Part shown: positions 43,376 to 52,695 of the stretch, in pieces
Numbering within the stretch: the stretch's first letter is position 1
Layout: every line of letters begins with the position of its first letter
Assembly: GCA_010906965.1 (NCBI GenBank)
Contig: JAAFHB010000004.1
Coordinates: forward strand, 1 to 64,000
Origin: Mariniphaga sp.
Lineage (GTDB): Bacteria > Bacteroidota > Bacteroidia > Bacteroidales > Prolixibacteraceae
Direction: 5' to 3'
DNA length: 64,000 nt
Program-made: the position numbers and the translations under genes
Notes under the pieces: generated by a model
Seen by the model: only the letters and a program-made list of their open reading frames with translations
Databases searched by the model: none
Told to the model about the DNA's origin: nothing

Positions 43376-44767
43376 TTATTTATTATTTTCAATTGCAAAA
43401 TGTGTTGAAATTTCCCTATATGGAAATGCATAATATGCAAACTCTGCTAAAAAGAATTCAGAAAGATTCAGTTTAGAATAATTATAATGACTAATTACAT
43501 GTTCTACGATTTCACGATTTACACTATCGCCTGCCAAGGCAATGATTGCAGCGGCGGCAAGAGGATTAGTCATATATGTCCGTTCATATAGTTTTCGCTC
43601 ACCCAACTTTTCTTTATTTCCCATTGAAGCAAGCTTTGCTGCGTCAGATTGCGTTTTTTGCGTGAACCATGTCGGATAGCCCTCCCGCCAATTTGAATGT
43701 CCAAATTTTTTTGTGTCATTATTGTTAAAGGTTTTATATGCTTCAATTACCTCCAGTGCATTAGTAACATTTTGTTCTATTCCGATACGATATGAGGCCT
43801 TAATTTTCTCATCATTTTCCATCGCGGCAAGATAAACTATTGTAGCCTGATTTTTGACATAAATCCACAATTGACTGTCGAAGTGTTTATTTTGAAATAT
43901 TACGCTGTCTATTCGAATACCGGCAGCACAAATATCTATCCGCGTTTTATTTAATTCTGAAGGTTTTTCAACCGACCCTCGGGGATATTCGAATAGTGCC
44001 GTTTGATATCGTTCCAGCCATATGGGATCTTGAAACAATTGGTACATCATTCGCAGTAAAAATAGATATGAAGTAACTTCAAGGTAATTATTTGATTTAA
44101 GATCTCCACGAAATTCACTTTTGAAACATCCATCGCAAGGAAGTTTCCAGTCTAAAGCGTTTAATGCGGATGTCACCTCCCTTAGTTTGTTCATTACAAT
44201 TTTGCGATGTTGAGGCGTTGGAATATCGCTTTTAAGATAACTGTATAATCCAAGATACCATGGGATTGTCTGGTCAACAGATCCCAATGGATAATGGCAT
44301 TGCCCATCTGTTCCTACACCTCGTGCAATAAAACCAGCCACATCTGAAACCGATGCGCATTTTAATAAACCATCGGCCAAACGTCTGGCTTTCTCATCGT
44401 CTATTTTGTCACCACTTCTGCGAGCCCTTTCACACGCAGCAGATAAATACAAACCTGTAAAAAAAGGACCATTCTCGATAGGACTCCACCAGCCGACAGC
44501 ATTAGGTCTACCCAAAACGCAATCTTCAGGTGTTGGCGTTTCACCAACAAAATCATGGATTATTCCATACTTGTCAATGAATTTTTTCCAGAGTACGGTA
44601 TTTGCCTGTTCTACTGTATAGGAAATATGTGTTTGAGCACCAGCAAACCATGCAGACATCATTATCGCTGAGAATACCGCCATTGTTCTAAAAATGCTAC
44701 GATGAAATTTGATTCTTATTTTTTGATTTCTCGAATTGAGTCGGAAATATTTTGAGTTGATATTCAT
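43376..44767 (-). CDS. Secreted protein of unrecognised family in a SusC/D locus
   Basis: A 463-aa protein with an N-terminal export signal (MAVFSAIMMSAWFAGAQ; a shorter start at this Met is possible). The mature part is rich in helices and aromatic residues, with WWSPIENGPFFTGLYLSA, GSVDQTIPWYLGLYSY and SNWREGYPTWF. The pattern recalls (alpha/alpha)6-barrel glycosidases and lyases. I recognise no named family or proven active site. It is the only non-transport gene downstream of susD on the same strand, so it is a candidate enzyme for the unknown substrate of this locus. A hairpin lies between it and susD. Confidence 0.8.
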   Translation of the reverse strand: MNINSKYFRLNSRNQKIRIKFHRSIFRTMAVFSAIMMSAWFAGAQTHISYTVEQANTVLWKKFIDKYGIIHDFVGETPTPEDCVLGRPNAVGWWSPIENGPFFTGLYLSAACERARRSGDKIDDEKARRLADGLLKCASVSDVAGFIARGVGTDGQCHYPLGSVDQTIPWYLGLYSYLKSDIPTPQHRKIVMNKLREVTSALNALDWKLPCDGCFKSEFRGDLKSNNYLEVTSYLFLLRMMYQLFQDPIWLERYQTALFEYPRGSVEKPSELNKTRIDICAAGIRIDSVIFQNKHFDSQLWIYVKNQATIVYLAAMENDEKIKASYRIGIEQNVTNALEVIEAYKTFNNNDTKKFGHSNWREGYPTWFTQKTQSDAAKLASMGNKEKLGERKLYERTYMTNPLAAAAIIALAGDSVNREIVEHVISHYNYSKLNLSEFFLAEFAYYAFPYREISTHFAIENNK

Positions 44768-44819
44768 TTATTTCTCTGGTTTATATATGTTTCAAACAAT
44801 CTACGCAATGAATATTTAG

Positions 44820-44850
44820 GGAATACCTGTTAGATTTTAACAGGCATTCC
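44820..44850 (-). terminator. Hairpin between susD and the secreted protein gene
   Basis: GGAATACCTGTTA (44820-44832) pairs with TAACAGGCATTCC (44838-44850) with a single mismatch and a 5-base loop. No long T run follows on the minus strand, so it may be a processing or attenuation hairpin instead of a full terminator. Confidence 0.5.
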
Positions 44851-44905
44851 TTAATAATCTTCTAGCGATGTCCATTTCAACTTTTGACTAACTTACAGGA
44901 CTAAC

Positions 44906-46723
44906 CTATTTTCCGCTTGTCCATCCTGGATTCTGCACAAGTTTCGGATTCATCAGGAGTTCTTCAATTGGGATAGGGAAGTAATACTGCTTAGGCTCAA
45001 TGAATGCTCTGCCGTTTGGTAACGATTTTTGATAAGGGGCTAAGTATCCATTATTATCCAAATAAACGTCAGTCCCAGTCCTCACTTTTGGATACTGATA
45101 TTGATTAAATTTCATCCCTCTGATAGCTTCAGGTGCAAGTAGTAATTTCCCTGCTTTCCAACGAATAAGGTCATCCCATCGGAAATTTTCAAATACCAGT
45201 TCCACTCTCCTTTCCCTTCTAATTTCACGAATTAATGAAGAAGGTTTATATCCGCAATATGTCTGGTACCTAGTATCTAACTGAGGATCGTTTGGTATAT
45301 TACTGAGTTGCAAGTGTGGCATTCCGACCCTGTCACGTAATTTATTTATAGTATTATCCAGATCAGACTGAGTGCATTGTCCAAGTTCTGTTTTAGATTC
45401 TGCATTGATCAATAAAGCTTCAGCATACCTAAAAACAGGACATGGCATCACTCCATTAGTTAACTGATCAACTTCTGTAAGATCCACTTTCCAAAATTTT
45501 ATTGGCCAATATCCTGTTGGTGAAGGATATTCATCCCCAGAGCCTCTGATTGGAGGCATTATCTTATTATAGCCCGATCCCCGATCTAACAATGAAGATG
45601 ATGGATTTAGATCAAACGAGTATTCTCCCGGTATACTGATAGTTTGATGTAATCGTGGGTCTCTATTAATAACTTCGCTTTGAATGCTGTCATCTCCAAC
45701 ATACAAAGGACTAACGCTAATTGGCAGCCCGTCTTTGCATAGATACTCTTCCACCATTGATTTGGAAAAACCAGCTAGATTTTCAGATTGATGCCATGCA
45801 TAATATCTGAGAAATGCATGACCTAATAAACCAGTAGCATATCTTTTCCACAAAATAACTTCCGAATGATTATCATACTGATTCTGAACAAATAATTCAT
45901 GATAATCCTTTTCCTTATTCCCTGTAGACCATATAGAATAATGTTTAGAATCCATCAACTCATTACTGGCACTTGCAGCTTCCTGTAGAAATTTATCTCC
46001 GGAAAGGTTTAGTTCTGTGTGATATTTACGAAATGTACCTTCAAACAGGCATATACGTGCTTTCAAAAGTAAAGCCATATCTCTGTTCAATCGGTCTTTT
46101 TTTTCCAATCCTTTTACAGGTAGCCATTTTACTGCTTGATTAATGGTGGCAAGCACTGAATCCATCAATTCACCGCGAGGTGTTCTTGCATTATATAATT
46201 CTTCAGAATTTGTTTGCAATGGTTTGGAAAACCAAGGGACTTCACCAAACATCTTTACCTTTTCAAAATAATCCCACGCTTTAAAAAACAGCATTTCGCC
46301 GGCATATGCTTGCTTTATATTTTGGGCAATCTCAGCTTTCTGGTAGTTGGCAAGAAAATTATTCAAGGCTCGCATTCGTGTCCAACTCCAACCTCCACTA
46401 CCTGCTGCTGTGGTTTCAACATAGGTTCCGCTGACCATTTTAACCAACGAATAATCTGTAGAAACGATATTGTCTGAATGTATATCTCCATATGGGATTG
46501 CAGGTCCTTTATATCCCCATGGAACTGATACTGAAAGAGAACCGTCAAAGCCCTGAATTAAACTGGCATAAATCGGATTACAGGACAATTGTAGGTCAGA
46601 TTCACTTTTCCAATATGTTTGGTCAGTAATACTATCCAAAGGATATCGTTCCATAAATCCGTCGTTGCATCCTGTTAATAGCAACAAGGCAAAAAACACT
46701 GATATATAATATTTATAATTCAT
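44906..46723 (-). CDS. SusD/RagB-type nutrient-binding lipoprotein
   Basis: A 605-aa surface lipoprotein. The signal peptide has a lipobox LLLLTGC (Cys19); CNDGFMERYPLDSITDQTYW is followed by the SusD helical TPR scaffold; and REIRRERRVELVFENFRWDDLIRWK is the family signature near residue 515. It caps the SusC channel encoded 42 bp upstream and captures the glycan. The protein is slightly longer than the classic SusD (about 550 aa). Substrate unknown. Confidence 0.95.
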   Translation of the reverse strand: MNYKYYISVFFALLLLTGCNDGFMERYPLDSITDQTYWKSESDLQLSCNPIYASLIQGFDGSLSVSVPWGYKGPAIPYGDIHSDNIVSTDYSLVKMVSGTYVETTAAGSGGWSWTRMRALNNFLANYQKAEIAQNIKQAYAGEMLFFKAWDYFEKVKMFGEVPWFSKPLQTNSEELYNARTPRGELMDSVLATINQAVKWLPVKGLEKKDRLNRDMALLLKARICLFEGTFRKYHTELNLSGDKFLQEAASASNELMDSKHYSIWSTGNKEKDYHELFVQNQYDNHSEVILWKRYATGLLGHAFLRYYAWHQSENLAGFSKSMVEEYLCKDGLPISVSPLYVGDDSIQSEVINRDPRLHQTISIPGEYSFDLNPSSSLLDRGSGYNKIMPPIRGSGDEYPSPTGYWPIKFWKVDLTEVDQLTNGVMPCPVFRYAEALLINAESKTELGQCTQSDLDNTINKLRDRVGMPHLQLSNIPNDPQLDTRYQTYCGYKPSSLIREIRRERRVELVFENFRWDDLIRWKAGKLLLAPEAIRGMKFNQYQYPKVRTGTDVYLDNNGYLAPYQKSLPNGRAFIEPKQYYFPIPIEELLMNPKLVQNPGWTSGK

Positions 46724-46765
46724 AGTAATGTCTCCTTAAAATCTGATTAGAAAATTTATTTGTAA

Positions 46766-49700
46766 TTAAAAAGTTACTTGCACTCCAAATGTATAGGAAT
46801 GTAACATTGGGTATGCATCGCCCATTAATTCTGGATCCAACACATCAGGCACTTTACTAATAGTTAGAAGGTTGTACCCTGAAGCATATACTCTTAACTT
46901 ACTAATGGCTATTTTCTTTGAGAGCCATTGTGGCAAAGTGTATCCAAAAGTAATATTTTTTAAACGAGCATAGGCAGCGTTGAGCATATAGCGGGATTGT
47001 ACTTCCTTGTTCTTCAACGCTGGTTTAAATGCTGGGAAAAATGCATTAGTTCTTTCAGGAGTCCATGAATCATAGTATGTATATTTAGTCCCTGACCCTC
47101 CGTTAATATTGCTTCCTTTGATTAAGCCCCAATAATAGTAACTATCCGTCCAATAGTCTCTTTCCCCTGTACCTTGCCAAAAAATGTTGAAATCAAGACT
47201 TTTCCAAGCAACATCAATGTTTAACCCATATTGATAGCGCGGTGTTGAATTCCCGAGAATTTTTTTGTCGCCAGGGTCATTAACAGTAGTCGATCCGAAG
47301 CCAATGATTTTATCATTATTCAAATCTTTATAACGTACATCTCCAGGCCTCCATACTCCACCATTAATTTTGGACTGATTCGGAGCATTTGCAATTTCTT
47401 CATATGTCTGAAAAATGTTTTCTGATTCATATCCCCATATTTCCCCCATCTTTTTTCCCTGGTAGAGAGAGGAAATTAGTTTTTGGGGGTTACCAGAATA
47501 ACTAATAATTTCGGATTGGTTATCGGACAGCACAAAGGCGATGCTATAACTGAGACCATTTTTTAGTCGGTCATTCCATCTGGCGGAAAATTCCCATCCT
47601 GTTGTTTTCATGCTTCCTGAATTTTGATTGGGAACAGAGGTACCTAACACGGACGGCAATTTTTCGGCCGATGTAAGAATAGCCTTCGTTTTCCTATTAT
47701 ACCAGTCATAATTCAATGTCAACTTATCCAATACGGTAACATCTACGCCAAAGTCCAGAGTCGAAGCTGTTTCCCATGTCAGGTTTGAGCTGACAAGTCC
47801 TGGAGGTGTAATTCCAATTGGTCGGGTGCCATTGATGACATATCCTACTTGAGGGGTCAGTCCATAAGTAGAAATATAAGCATAATTGGCTACATCCTGA
47901 TTTCCCAAACTACCATAAGAGGCCCTTAACTTGAGGTTTGGGATTATTGGCTGTAATCCCTTCATGAAAACTTCTTCCGATATTCTCCATCCGGCTGAAA
48001 AGGACGGAAAAAATTTGAACCGACTATCTTTTGGAAATTTTGAGGTTCCATCATATCTTCCATTCATCTCGAAGAGGTATTTTTTGTCGAAAATGTAATT
48101 GAATCTTCCGAAAGCACCTCTGATTGCCCAGTGCGACTCACCGTCTCCAAGCGTCCTCACTCCCGAAGCTAATTGTAAAACAGGAATATTGTCTGAAACC
48201 AAATCCTGTCCTTGTGCCCAAAGACTTTCGTCTTGATACAATTCTTGATTGAAACCTGCGACCATGGCTAATTCATGCTTCTCTGCTATATTTTTTGAAA
48301 AATCGAGGTATGCATTATAAACAGTATAATCACTTTGATAATGCGTTTTCTTAACTGTTGAGTTTCCTTCACTGGCGCGAGGCGTCCATGATCTGTCTAT
48401 ATTTGGGAAAAGCGGTAGAAATAGCTTTTCATTAGTGTTGATGGTTCGATAAGCAAAATCCGTCTTAAAACTAAGACCATCAATGATTTTAACTGTTGCA
48501 CCAACTTTTAGCATTAAAGTTCCAGATTTCGTTTTAATGTTGCCTTGCATCCCATTCGCAAAATTAGCGGTCAATCTGGTTCCTACCGGAGAATCAGTTG
48601 GTGTAAGCAAAGGGGTCATTAAGTTTCTCCATCCCTGCATCGCCATGAATTCGAAATAATTTGCGCCTTCTACATATCCTCCGAAACCATGCGGTATTTG
48701 CGAATTATATAGAGTATATATCGCTTTTGTATCTATTTTTAACCAATTAGTCACTTCCGTTGAAAATCCCAGTGATGCATTATAGGTTTTCTTAAAATCC
48801 TGGTTCTGCTTCATAATTCCATCTTGATCACGGTATCCAAAGGAAGCATGATAACTGCTTTTTGAGCCTCCTCCAGATACAGACAATAGGTGATTTTGCA
48901 TAGGTGTACTCTTTCGAATAACTTCTTTCCAAGGATTAACATTGCCTACCCAAACAATTGCACTGCCATTCATATAATAACTCTGAGCTGTTTCAGGATT
49001 GTTAAAGTAGTTATTTACTTGAGTTAATTTGTAATTATCATCGGCAGATGGATTTCCTCCTTCTAAAGTTGTTGCATTCATTATTGCTTGCTGATATTCT
49101 ACAGAATTTAACAAGCCAGGATCGTTAACAGGCACTTGTACCTGAGAACTTCCTGAATACATAATTTGAGGGGTAGAATCTTTATTTCCTTTTTTAGTAG
49201 TTACCAAAATCACACCATAGGATGCTCTGGCACCATAGATTGCTGAAGCAGATGCATCTTTTATGACTGTAATGTTATCGATGTCATCCGGGCTCAGGTT
49301 ATTTATATCCATTGGAACTCCATCAACAAGAATCAATGGAGTTCCTGTTTGAAAACTTCCTCCAGAAAAAGAAGTTCCACCCCTTATGTTGTAAGAAGCA
49401 TTTGCAACCGGATTTCCATTTGCTGTAGTTACATTTAGGTTAGGAATCAGACCCTGTAAGGCTTGTCCCATATTAGAGACAGACTTTTTTGCTAAATCTT
49501 TTGAGGTAACTTGTTCTATGGCCCCTGTTAAATTTATCTTCTTCTGTGTACCGTAACCAACAACAACCACTTCATCTACTCCAATGGTCTCTTCGCCCAG
49601 TGCTACATTCATCGTTGTCTTATTTCCGATAGCAATCTCCTGCATCTTCATTCCCACAAAAGAAAATTGCAGAGTGGCGTTTTCAGGAATATTTGCAAGG

Positions 49701-50227
49701 GAAAAAGTTCCGCTGTTGTCTGTAACTACGCCTGTGGTAGTCCCTTTTACAACAACAGAAACCCCGGGGAGTGATGCGCCGGTTGAGTCTGTGACTTTGC
49801 CGGTTACTTTTTTACCCTGTTGCTGGTTACTTTGCGCCATAAATCCAGCCTGATCGGCCTTGTTGGTCAGCACAATCTGGCGGTCAACAACCGTGTAAAC
49901 GACGCCGGTTTCCTGGAAAAGACCGTTGAGAATCTCGTCAATTCTTTCATCTTTTGCATCAACACTCACTTTACGGTTGACATCTACCAGTTTGCTGTTG
50001 TAAAGGAAGAAGAACTCACTTTTGTCTTCGATCTGATCCAGTACCTGCTTAACCGCAACACCTTTAAGTTGTAGGGTCATTTTAGTCGTTTGGGAATACG
50101 CTTCGGAAGCTACCATCTGTGTAATAGCCATGAAGAACAGAAACGTCGTAAGTTTCATAATCATCCAGGTTTTTCGGAGATGGACATTTTTTTCACATCC
50201 CCGCATTAAACGGAATTTTTTTTTCAT
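46766..50227 (-). CDS. SusC/RagA TonB-linked outer membrane protein with signalling domain
   Basis: An 1,153-aa receptor. It has a long N-terminal export signal, an STN domain (about residues 55-120, LKGVAVKQVLDQIEDKSEFF) and a carboxypeptidase-like beta domain (about 138-215). The SusC plug (DEVVVVGYGTQKKINLTGAI) comes next, then a barrel ending VQVTF. The STN domain contacts FecR-type anti-sigma factors, so import of the substrate can be signalled to the ECF sigma factor encoded downstream of FecR in gene order. It is the first gene of the susCD unit. Confidence 0.95.
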   Translation of the reverse strand: MKKKFRLMRGCEKNVHLRKTWMIMKLTTFLFFMAITQMVASEAYSQTTKMTLQLKGVAVKQVLDQIEDKSEFFFLYNSKLVDVNRKVSVDAKDERIDEILNGLFQETGVVYTVVDRQIVLTNKADQAGFMAQSNQQQGKKVTGKVTDSTGASLPGVSVVVKGTTTGVVTDNSGTFSLANIPENATLQFSFVGMKMQEIAIGNKTTMNVALGEETIGVDEVVVVGYGTQKKINLTGAIEQVTSKDLAKKSVSNMGQALQGLIPNLNVTTANGNPVANASYNIRGGTSFSGGSFQTGTPLILVDGVPMDINNLSPDDIDNITVIKDASASAIYGARASYGVILVTTKKGNKDSTPQIMYSGSSQVQVPVNDPGLLNSVEYQQAIMNATTLEGGNPSADDNYKLTQVNNYFNNPETAQSYYMNGSAIVWVGNVNPWKEVIRKSTPMQNHLLSVSGGGSKSSYHASFGYRDQDGIMKQNQDFKKTYNASLGFSTEVTNWLKIDTKAIYTLYNSQIPHGFGGYVEGANYFEFMAMQGWRNLMTPLLTPTDSPVGTRLTANFANGMQGNIKTKSGTLMLKVGATVKIIDGLSFKTDFAYRTINTNEKLFLPLFPNIDRSWTPRASEGNSTVKKTHYQSDYTVYNAYLDFSKNIAEKHELAMVAGFNQELYQDESLWAQGQDLVSDNIPVLQLASGVRTLGDGESHWAIRGAFGRFNYIFDKKYLFEMNGRYDGTSKFPKDSRFKFFPSFSAGWRISEEVFMKGLQPIIPNLKLRASYGSLGNQDVANYAYISTYGLTPQVGYVINGTRPIGITPPGLVSSNLTWETASTLDFGVDVTVLDKLTLNYDWYNRKTKAILTSAEKLPSVLGTSVPNQNSGSMKTTGWEFSARWNDRLKNGLSYSIAFVLSDNQSEIISYSGNPQKLISSLYQGKKMGEIWGYESENIFQTYEEIANAPNQSKINGGVWRPGDVRYKDLNNDKIIGFGSTTVNDPGDKKILGNSTPRYQYGLNIDVAWKSLDFNIFWQGTGERDYWTDSYYYWGLIKGSNINGGSGTKYTYYDSWTPERTNAFFPAFKPALKNKEVQSRYMLNAAYARLKNITFGYTLPQWLSKKIAISKLRVYASGYNLLTISKVPDVLDPELMGDAYPMLHSYTFGVQVTF

Positions 50228-50338
50228 ACTTTTGAAATGATTTTAGTTATTACTATTTATCCAGGCAATCTTTCGTCGAAAAAAGTTTTGCCAGTACGTG
50301 TCGGGGCAGGTGTGGCTAACATCTTCCCCGATATTTTT

Positions 50339-51385
50339 TTAACTTTTTTTCTTCATCAGAAATACTTTTTGTTTGGTGAAATCTCCACTTGTCAGCGCCT
50401 TCCGATCTGTAATCCTGTAATCAATCGGGGCAGACAATTTTAATAAATTCAATACCTGTACCAGGTTTTCGTTGCGGAATGTTGCTTTATAAATGTAATT
50501 GTTTATTTCAGGATCACTGATTGTAATCTCTACATTAAACCAGCGGCTCAGCCTTTTTACCACATCTTCCATCGAATCGTCCTGGAAAATAAGGTTCCCG
50601 TCACGCCATGCAATATACTTTGCAACATCTACTTCCCGGGTTGTGACCTTTTGAATCTCTTTTTCATAAATAGCCCTTTGTCCGGGTATCATATTGCCGT
50701 ATTCTTTTACAATTGGCCCTTTTTCGGAAGAGAGTGCCACTTTTCCTGTCACCAAAACAACTTCTGATTGGGTTTCATCATCAAAACTTACCACATTAAA
50801 AGAGGTACCCAGAACTTCCACTTTCAGTTCGTTGGTATTTACACGGAAAGGAAGTTTCTCATTTTTAGTTACCTCGAAAAAGGCTTCACCTTTAAGCATT
50901 ACCTCTCTTTTGTTTCCGGCAAAACGGGTTGGGAATTGCAGTTCTGATCCTGAATTCAGCCAGACCTTTGTCCCATCGGCAAGTGCAAATTGGGTGACCA
51001 TCCCCTGCCGGGAGGAGATCGTCTGCATCATTACCTGCTCTTGCGGAATTACTTTTGTTTCGTTTTGAAAGGTCAGGTAACCTGAATAAATCAATAAGGG
51101 GAGTAATAGTATTGCTGCAACGCGCTGAATCGTAATCCACCATTTAGCCGACTGCGGCTGCGATATTTTTGCATTGACCTTTTTTAAAGCCTCAAAGGAG
51201 TTGAACTGCTCCATCTCATTGAGCAAAGTAAGGGCTTGCCATGATTTCATGCTTTCGAGGTAGAATGCTTCATTGTCAGGCGATTCACTTCTCCAATCAT
51301 CAATCATTGCCCGGTCTTTATCAGACACGTCACCAGATAAATATCCGGGCAATAACGCTTCTATTTCACTAAAACTAATCTTCAT
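50339..51385 (-). CDS. FecR-family anti-sigma factor
   Basis: A 348-aa single-pass membrane protein: cytoplasmic N-terminal anti-sigma domain (residues 1-80, with DDWRSESPDNEAFY), a helix at about 84-106 and the periplasmic FecR domain (GMVTQFALADGTKVWLNSGS...). The C-terminal DUF4974-type domain contains VVKRLSRWFNVEITI. It would hold the ECF sigma factor inactive until the STN domain of SusC signals. It stands between susC and the sigma gene, with a 480-bp gap towards the latter. Confidence 0.93.
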   Translation of the reverse strand: MKISFSEIEALLPGYLSGDVSDKDRAMIDDWRSESPDNEAFYLESMKSWQALTLLNEMEQFNSFEALKKVNAKISQPQSAKWWITIQRVAAILLLPLLIYSGYLTFQNETKVIPQEQVMMQTISSRQGMVTQFALADGTKVWLNSGSELQFPTRFAGNKREVMLKGEAFFEVTKNEKLPFRVNTNELKVEVLGTSFNVVSFDDETQSEVVLVTGKVALSSEKGPIVKEYGNMIPGQRAIYEKEIQKVTTREVDVAKYIAWRDGNLIFQDDSMEDVVKRLSRWFNVEITISDPEINNYIYKATFRNENLVQVLNLLKLSAPIDYRITDRKALTSGDFTKQKVFLMKKKS

Positions 51386-51865
51386 CTGCTATACTAATAA
51401 TTGGAAAAATGCTGTGTGCATCTGGTCTGTTCAGTATTAAGACGACTAAAGACATTGGCACACATATACTGAAATTAAATATTTTTGGTTGGAAAACGGA
51501 AATCAGCTCTCTTACATTCGTTAATTTTTTCACCTTCTCATTTACTCTGCCTCACCTTAATGCATCTAATAACCTTATTTTTACTGGAAATTATCAAGAT
51601 TTTTTTCATTGTGTAGGTTACCATTTGCGGTGCATACGACAAAATATTTTCTATTAGCATTTCGAGATGCACCTTTATCTTGTTTCCAGTTCTTACCCCG
51701 GGTTGCGTGCTCCCGAGAGGAACGATTCGGGATACTTACCCGGGGTTATTTAAATTAAACCCATTCAGGGTTTTATAATTGTCATTCAGTATATTATATG
51801 ACGTATTCTCATTTCCACTCTCCCCATTCTCTAGGTCTCCCCTTCGCCTTTTCGCCCCTTCTTCA
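51386..51865. other. 480-bp gap between FecR and sigma factor genes
   Basis: No gene is supported here. The gap holds the promoter region of fecR, in which I see no clear TAnnTTTG box, and the structured repeat at 51693-51773. Sigma and FecR genes are usually only a few bases to about 100 bp apart in Bacteroidota, so the gap is large. Confidence 0.5.
51693..51773. repeat. Structured intergenic element with nested hairpins
   Basis: TTACCCCGGGT (51693-51703) pairs with ACCCGGGGTTA (51738-51748). Inside, TCCCGA (51711-51716) pairs with TCGGGA (51727-51732). After it AAACCC (51757-51762) pairs with GGGTTT (51768-51773). The arrangement resembles dispersed GC-rich repeats seen between genes in Bacteroidota. 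Confidence 0.6.
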
Positions 51866-52432
51866 TTATCCTATCAGCCATCCTATCAACCATATTTGTA
51901 GAAATTCGACAAGTTCTTTCCGAAGGATTTTCAACGAATTACTGATTTGCAACTCAACCGTGCGTTTCGAAATTTCCAGTTTGTCCGAAATTTCCTGATT
52001 CGACAATCCGTTGAGGCGGCTTAACTCAAAAATTTCACGACAGCGGGGAGGTAGTTTTGACATGCTTTTTTCAATTGCCTGACGCAATTCTGATTCGGCG
52101 AAATAATGGTCGAAGGAATTGTCTTCATTTTCGGCAGTGAAGAGTATAAATGCTTTGTATTTTTCGGTGACTTTTCGGTGTTTTTCGGAATCAAGACACC
52201 TGTTTTTCACGCCGGCAAAGAGGTATGATTTCAAAGAGGTACTGATTTGCATATGGGGCGCTTCCAGCCAGACAGTAACAAAAAAATCCTGCACAAGATC
52301 TTCAACAGCATCTCTGTCGTGCAGGTATTTCATGGCAAATGCACAAAGAGAGGAGTAGTAATAATTGAAAATATAGTCGAATATTACTTTGTCCCTCCGT
52401 CCGAGTCCTTCTATCAACAAAAGATCTTTCAA
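51866..52432 (-). CDS. ECF RNA polymerase sigma-70 factor (Bacteroidota type)
   Basis: A 188-aa ECF sigma factor. Region 2 is NYYYSSLCAFAMKYLHDRDAVEDLVQDFFVTVW, and region 4 has the helix-turn-helix LPPRCREIFELSRLNGLSNQEISDKLEIS. With the FecR and the STN-bearing SusC it forms a trans-envelope signalling chain that would switch on the susCD genes. A TAGTTTTG box at 52455-52462 is its likely promoter, about 25 bp before the start. Confidence 0.94.
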   Translation of the reverse strand: MKDLLLIEGLGRRDKVIFDYIFNYYYSSLCAFAMKYLHDRDAVEDLVQDFFVTVWLEAPHMQISTSLKSYLFAGVKNRCLDSEKHRKVTEKYKAFILFTAENEDNSFDHYFAESELRQAIEKSMSKLPPRCREIFELSRLNGLSNQEISDKLEISKRTVELQISNSLKILRKELVEFLQIWLIGWLIG

Positions 52433-52454
52433 CGCCGTTCTGTTAGTTCTACCG

Positions 52455-52462
52455 CAAAACTA
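52455..52462 (-). promoter_or_regulatory. -7 box of the sigma factor gene
   Basis: On the minus strand this reads TAGTTTTG (TAnnTTTG), 22 bp before the start codon at 52432. The -33 element is not clear. Confidence 0.5.
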
Positions 52463-52695
52463 ACACTATTCAGAGTGAAAAAACGATAAACTTTTAAAAA
52501 TTGCCATATTCATTTTTTTGTGAACCTTAGCGTCTTGGAGACTTAGTGGCATTCTTTATCTTTTGGCTTATCGGAGTAGACTCAATATCCTAATTTTCAA
52601 ATAGCGGGAAACGTCGTTGGGTAAAGCGATGAAGTCAGATACCGGAAAGTATGCCGATTATTTCAAAACGACACTTGATAGTATATTTTCATGTT

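Noticed and set aside
43198-43440. 80-aa minus-strand frame over the toxin-antitoxin scar
   Set aside because: TTG start, hydrophobic and His-rich chance translation, antisense to the scar, and overlapping the end of the secreted protein gene.
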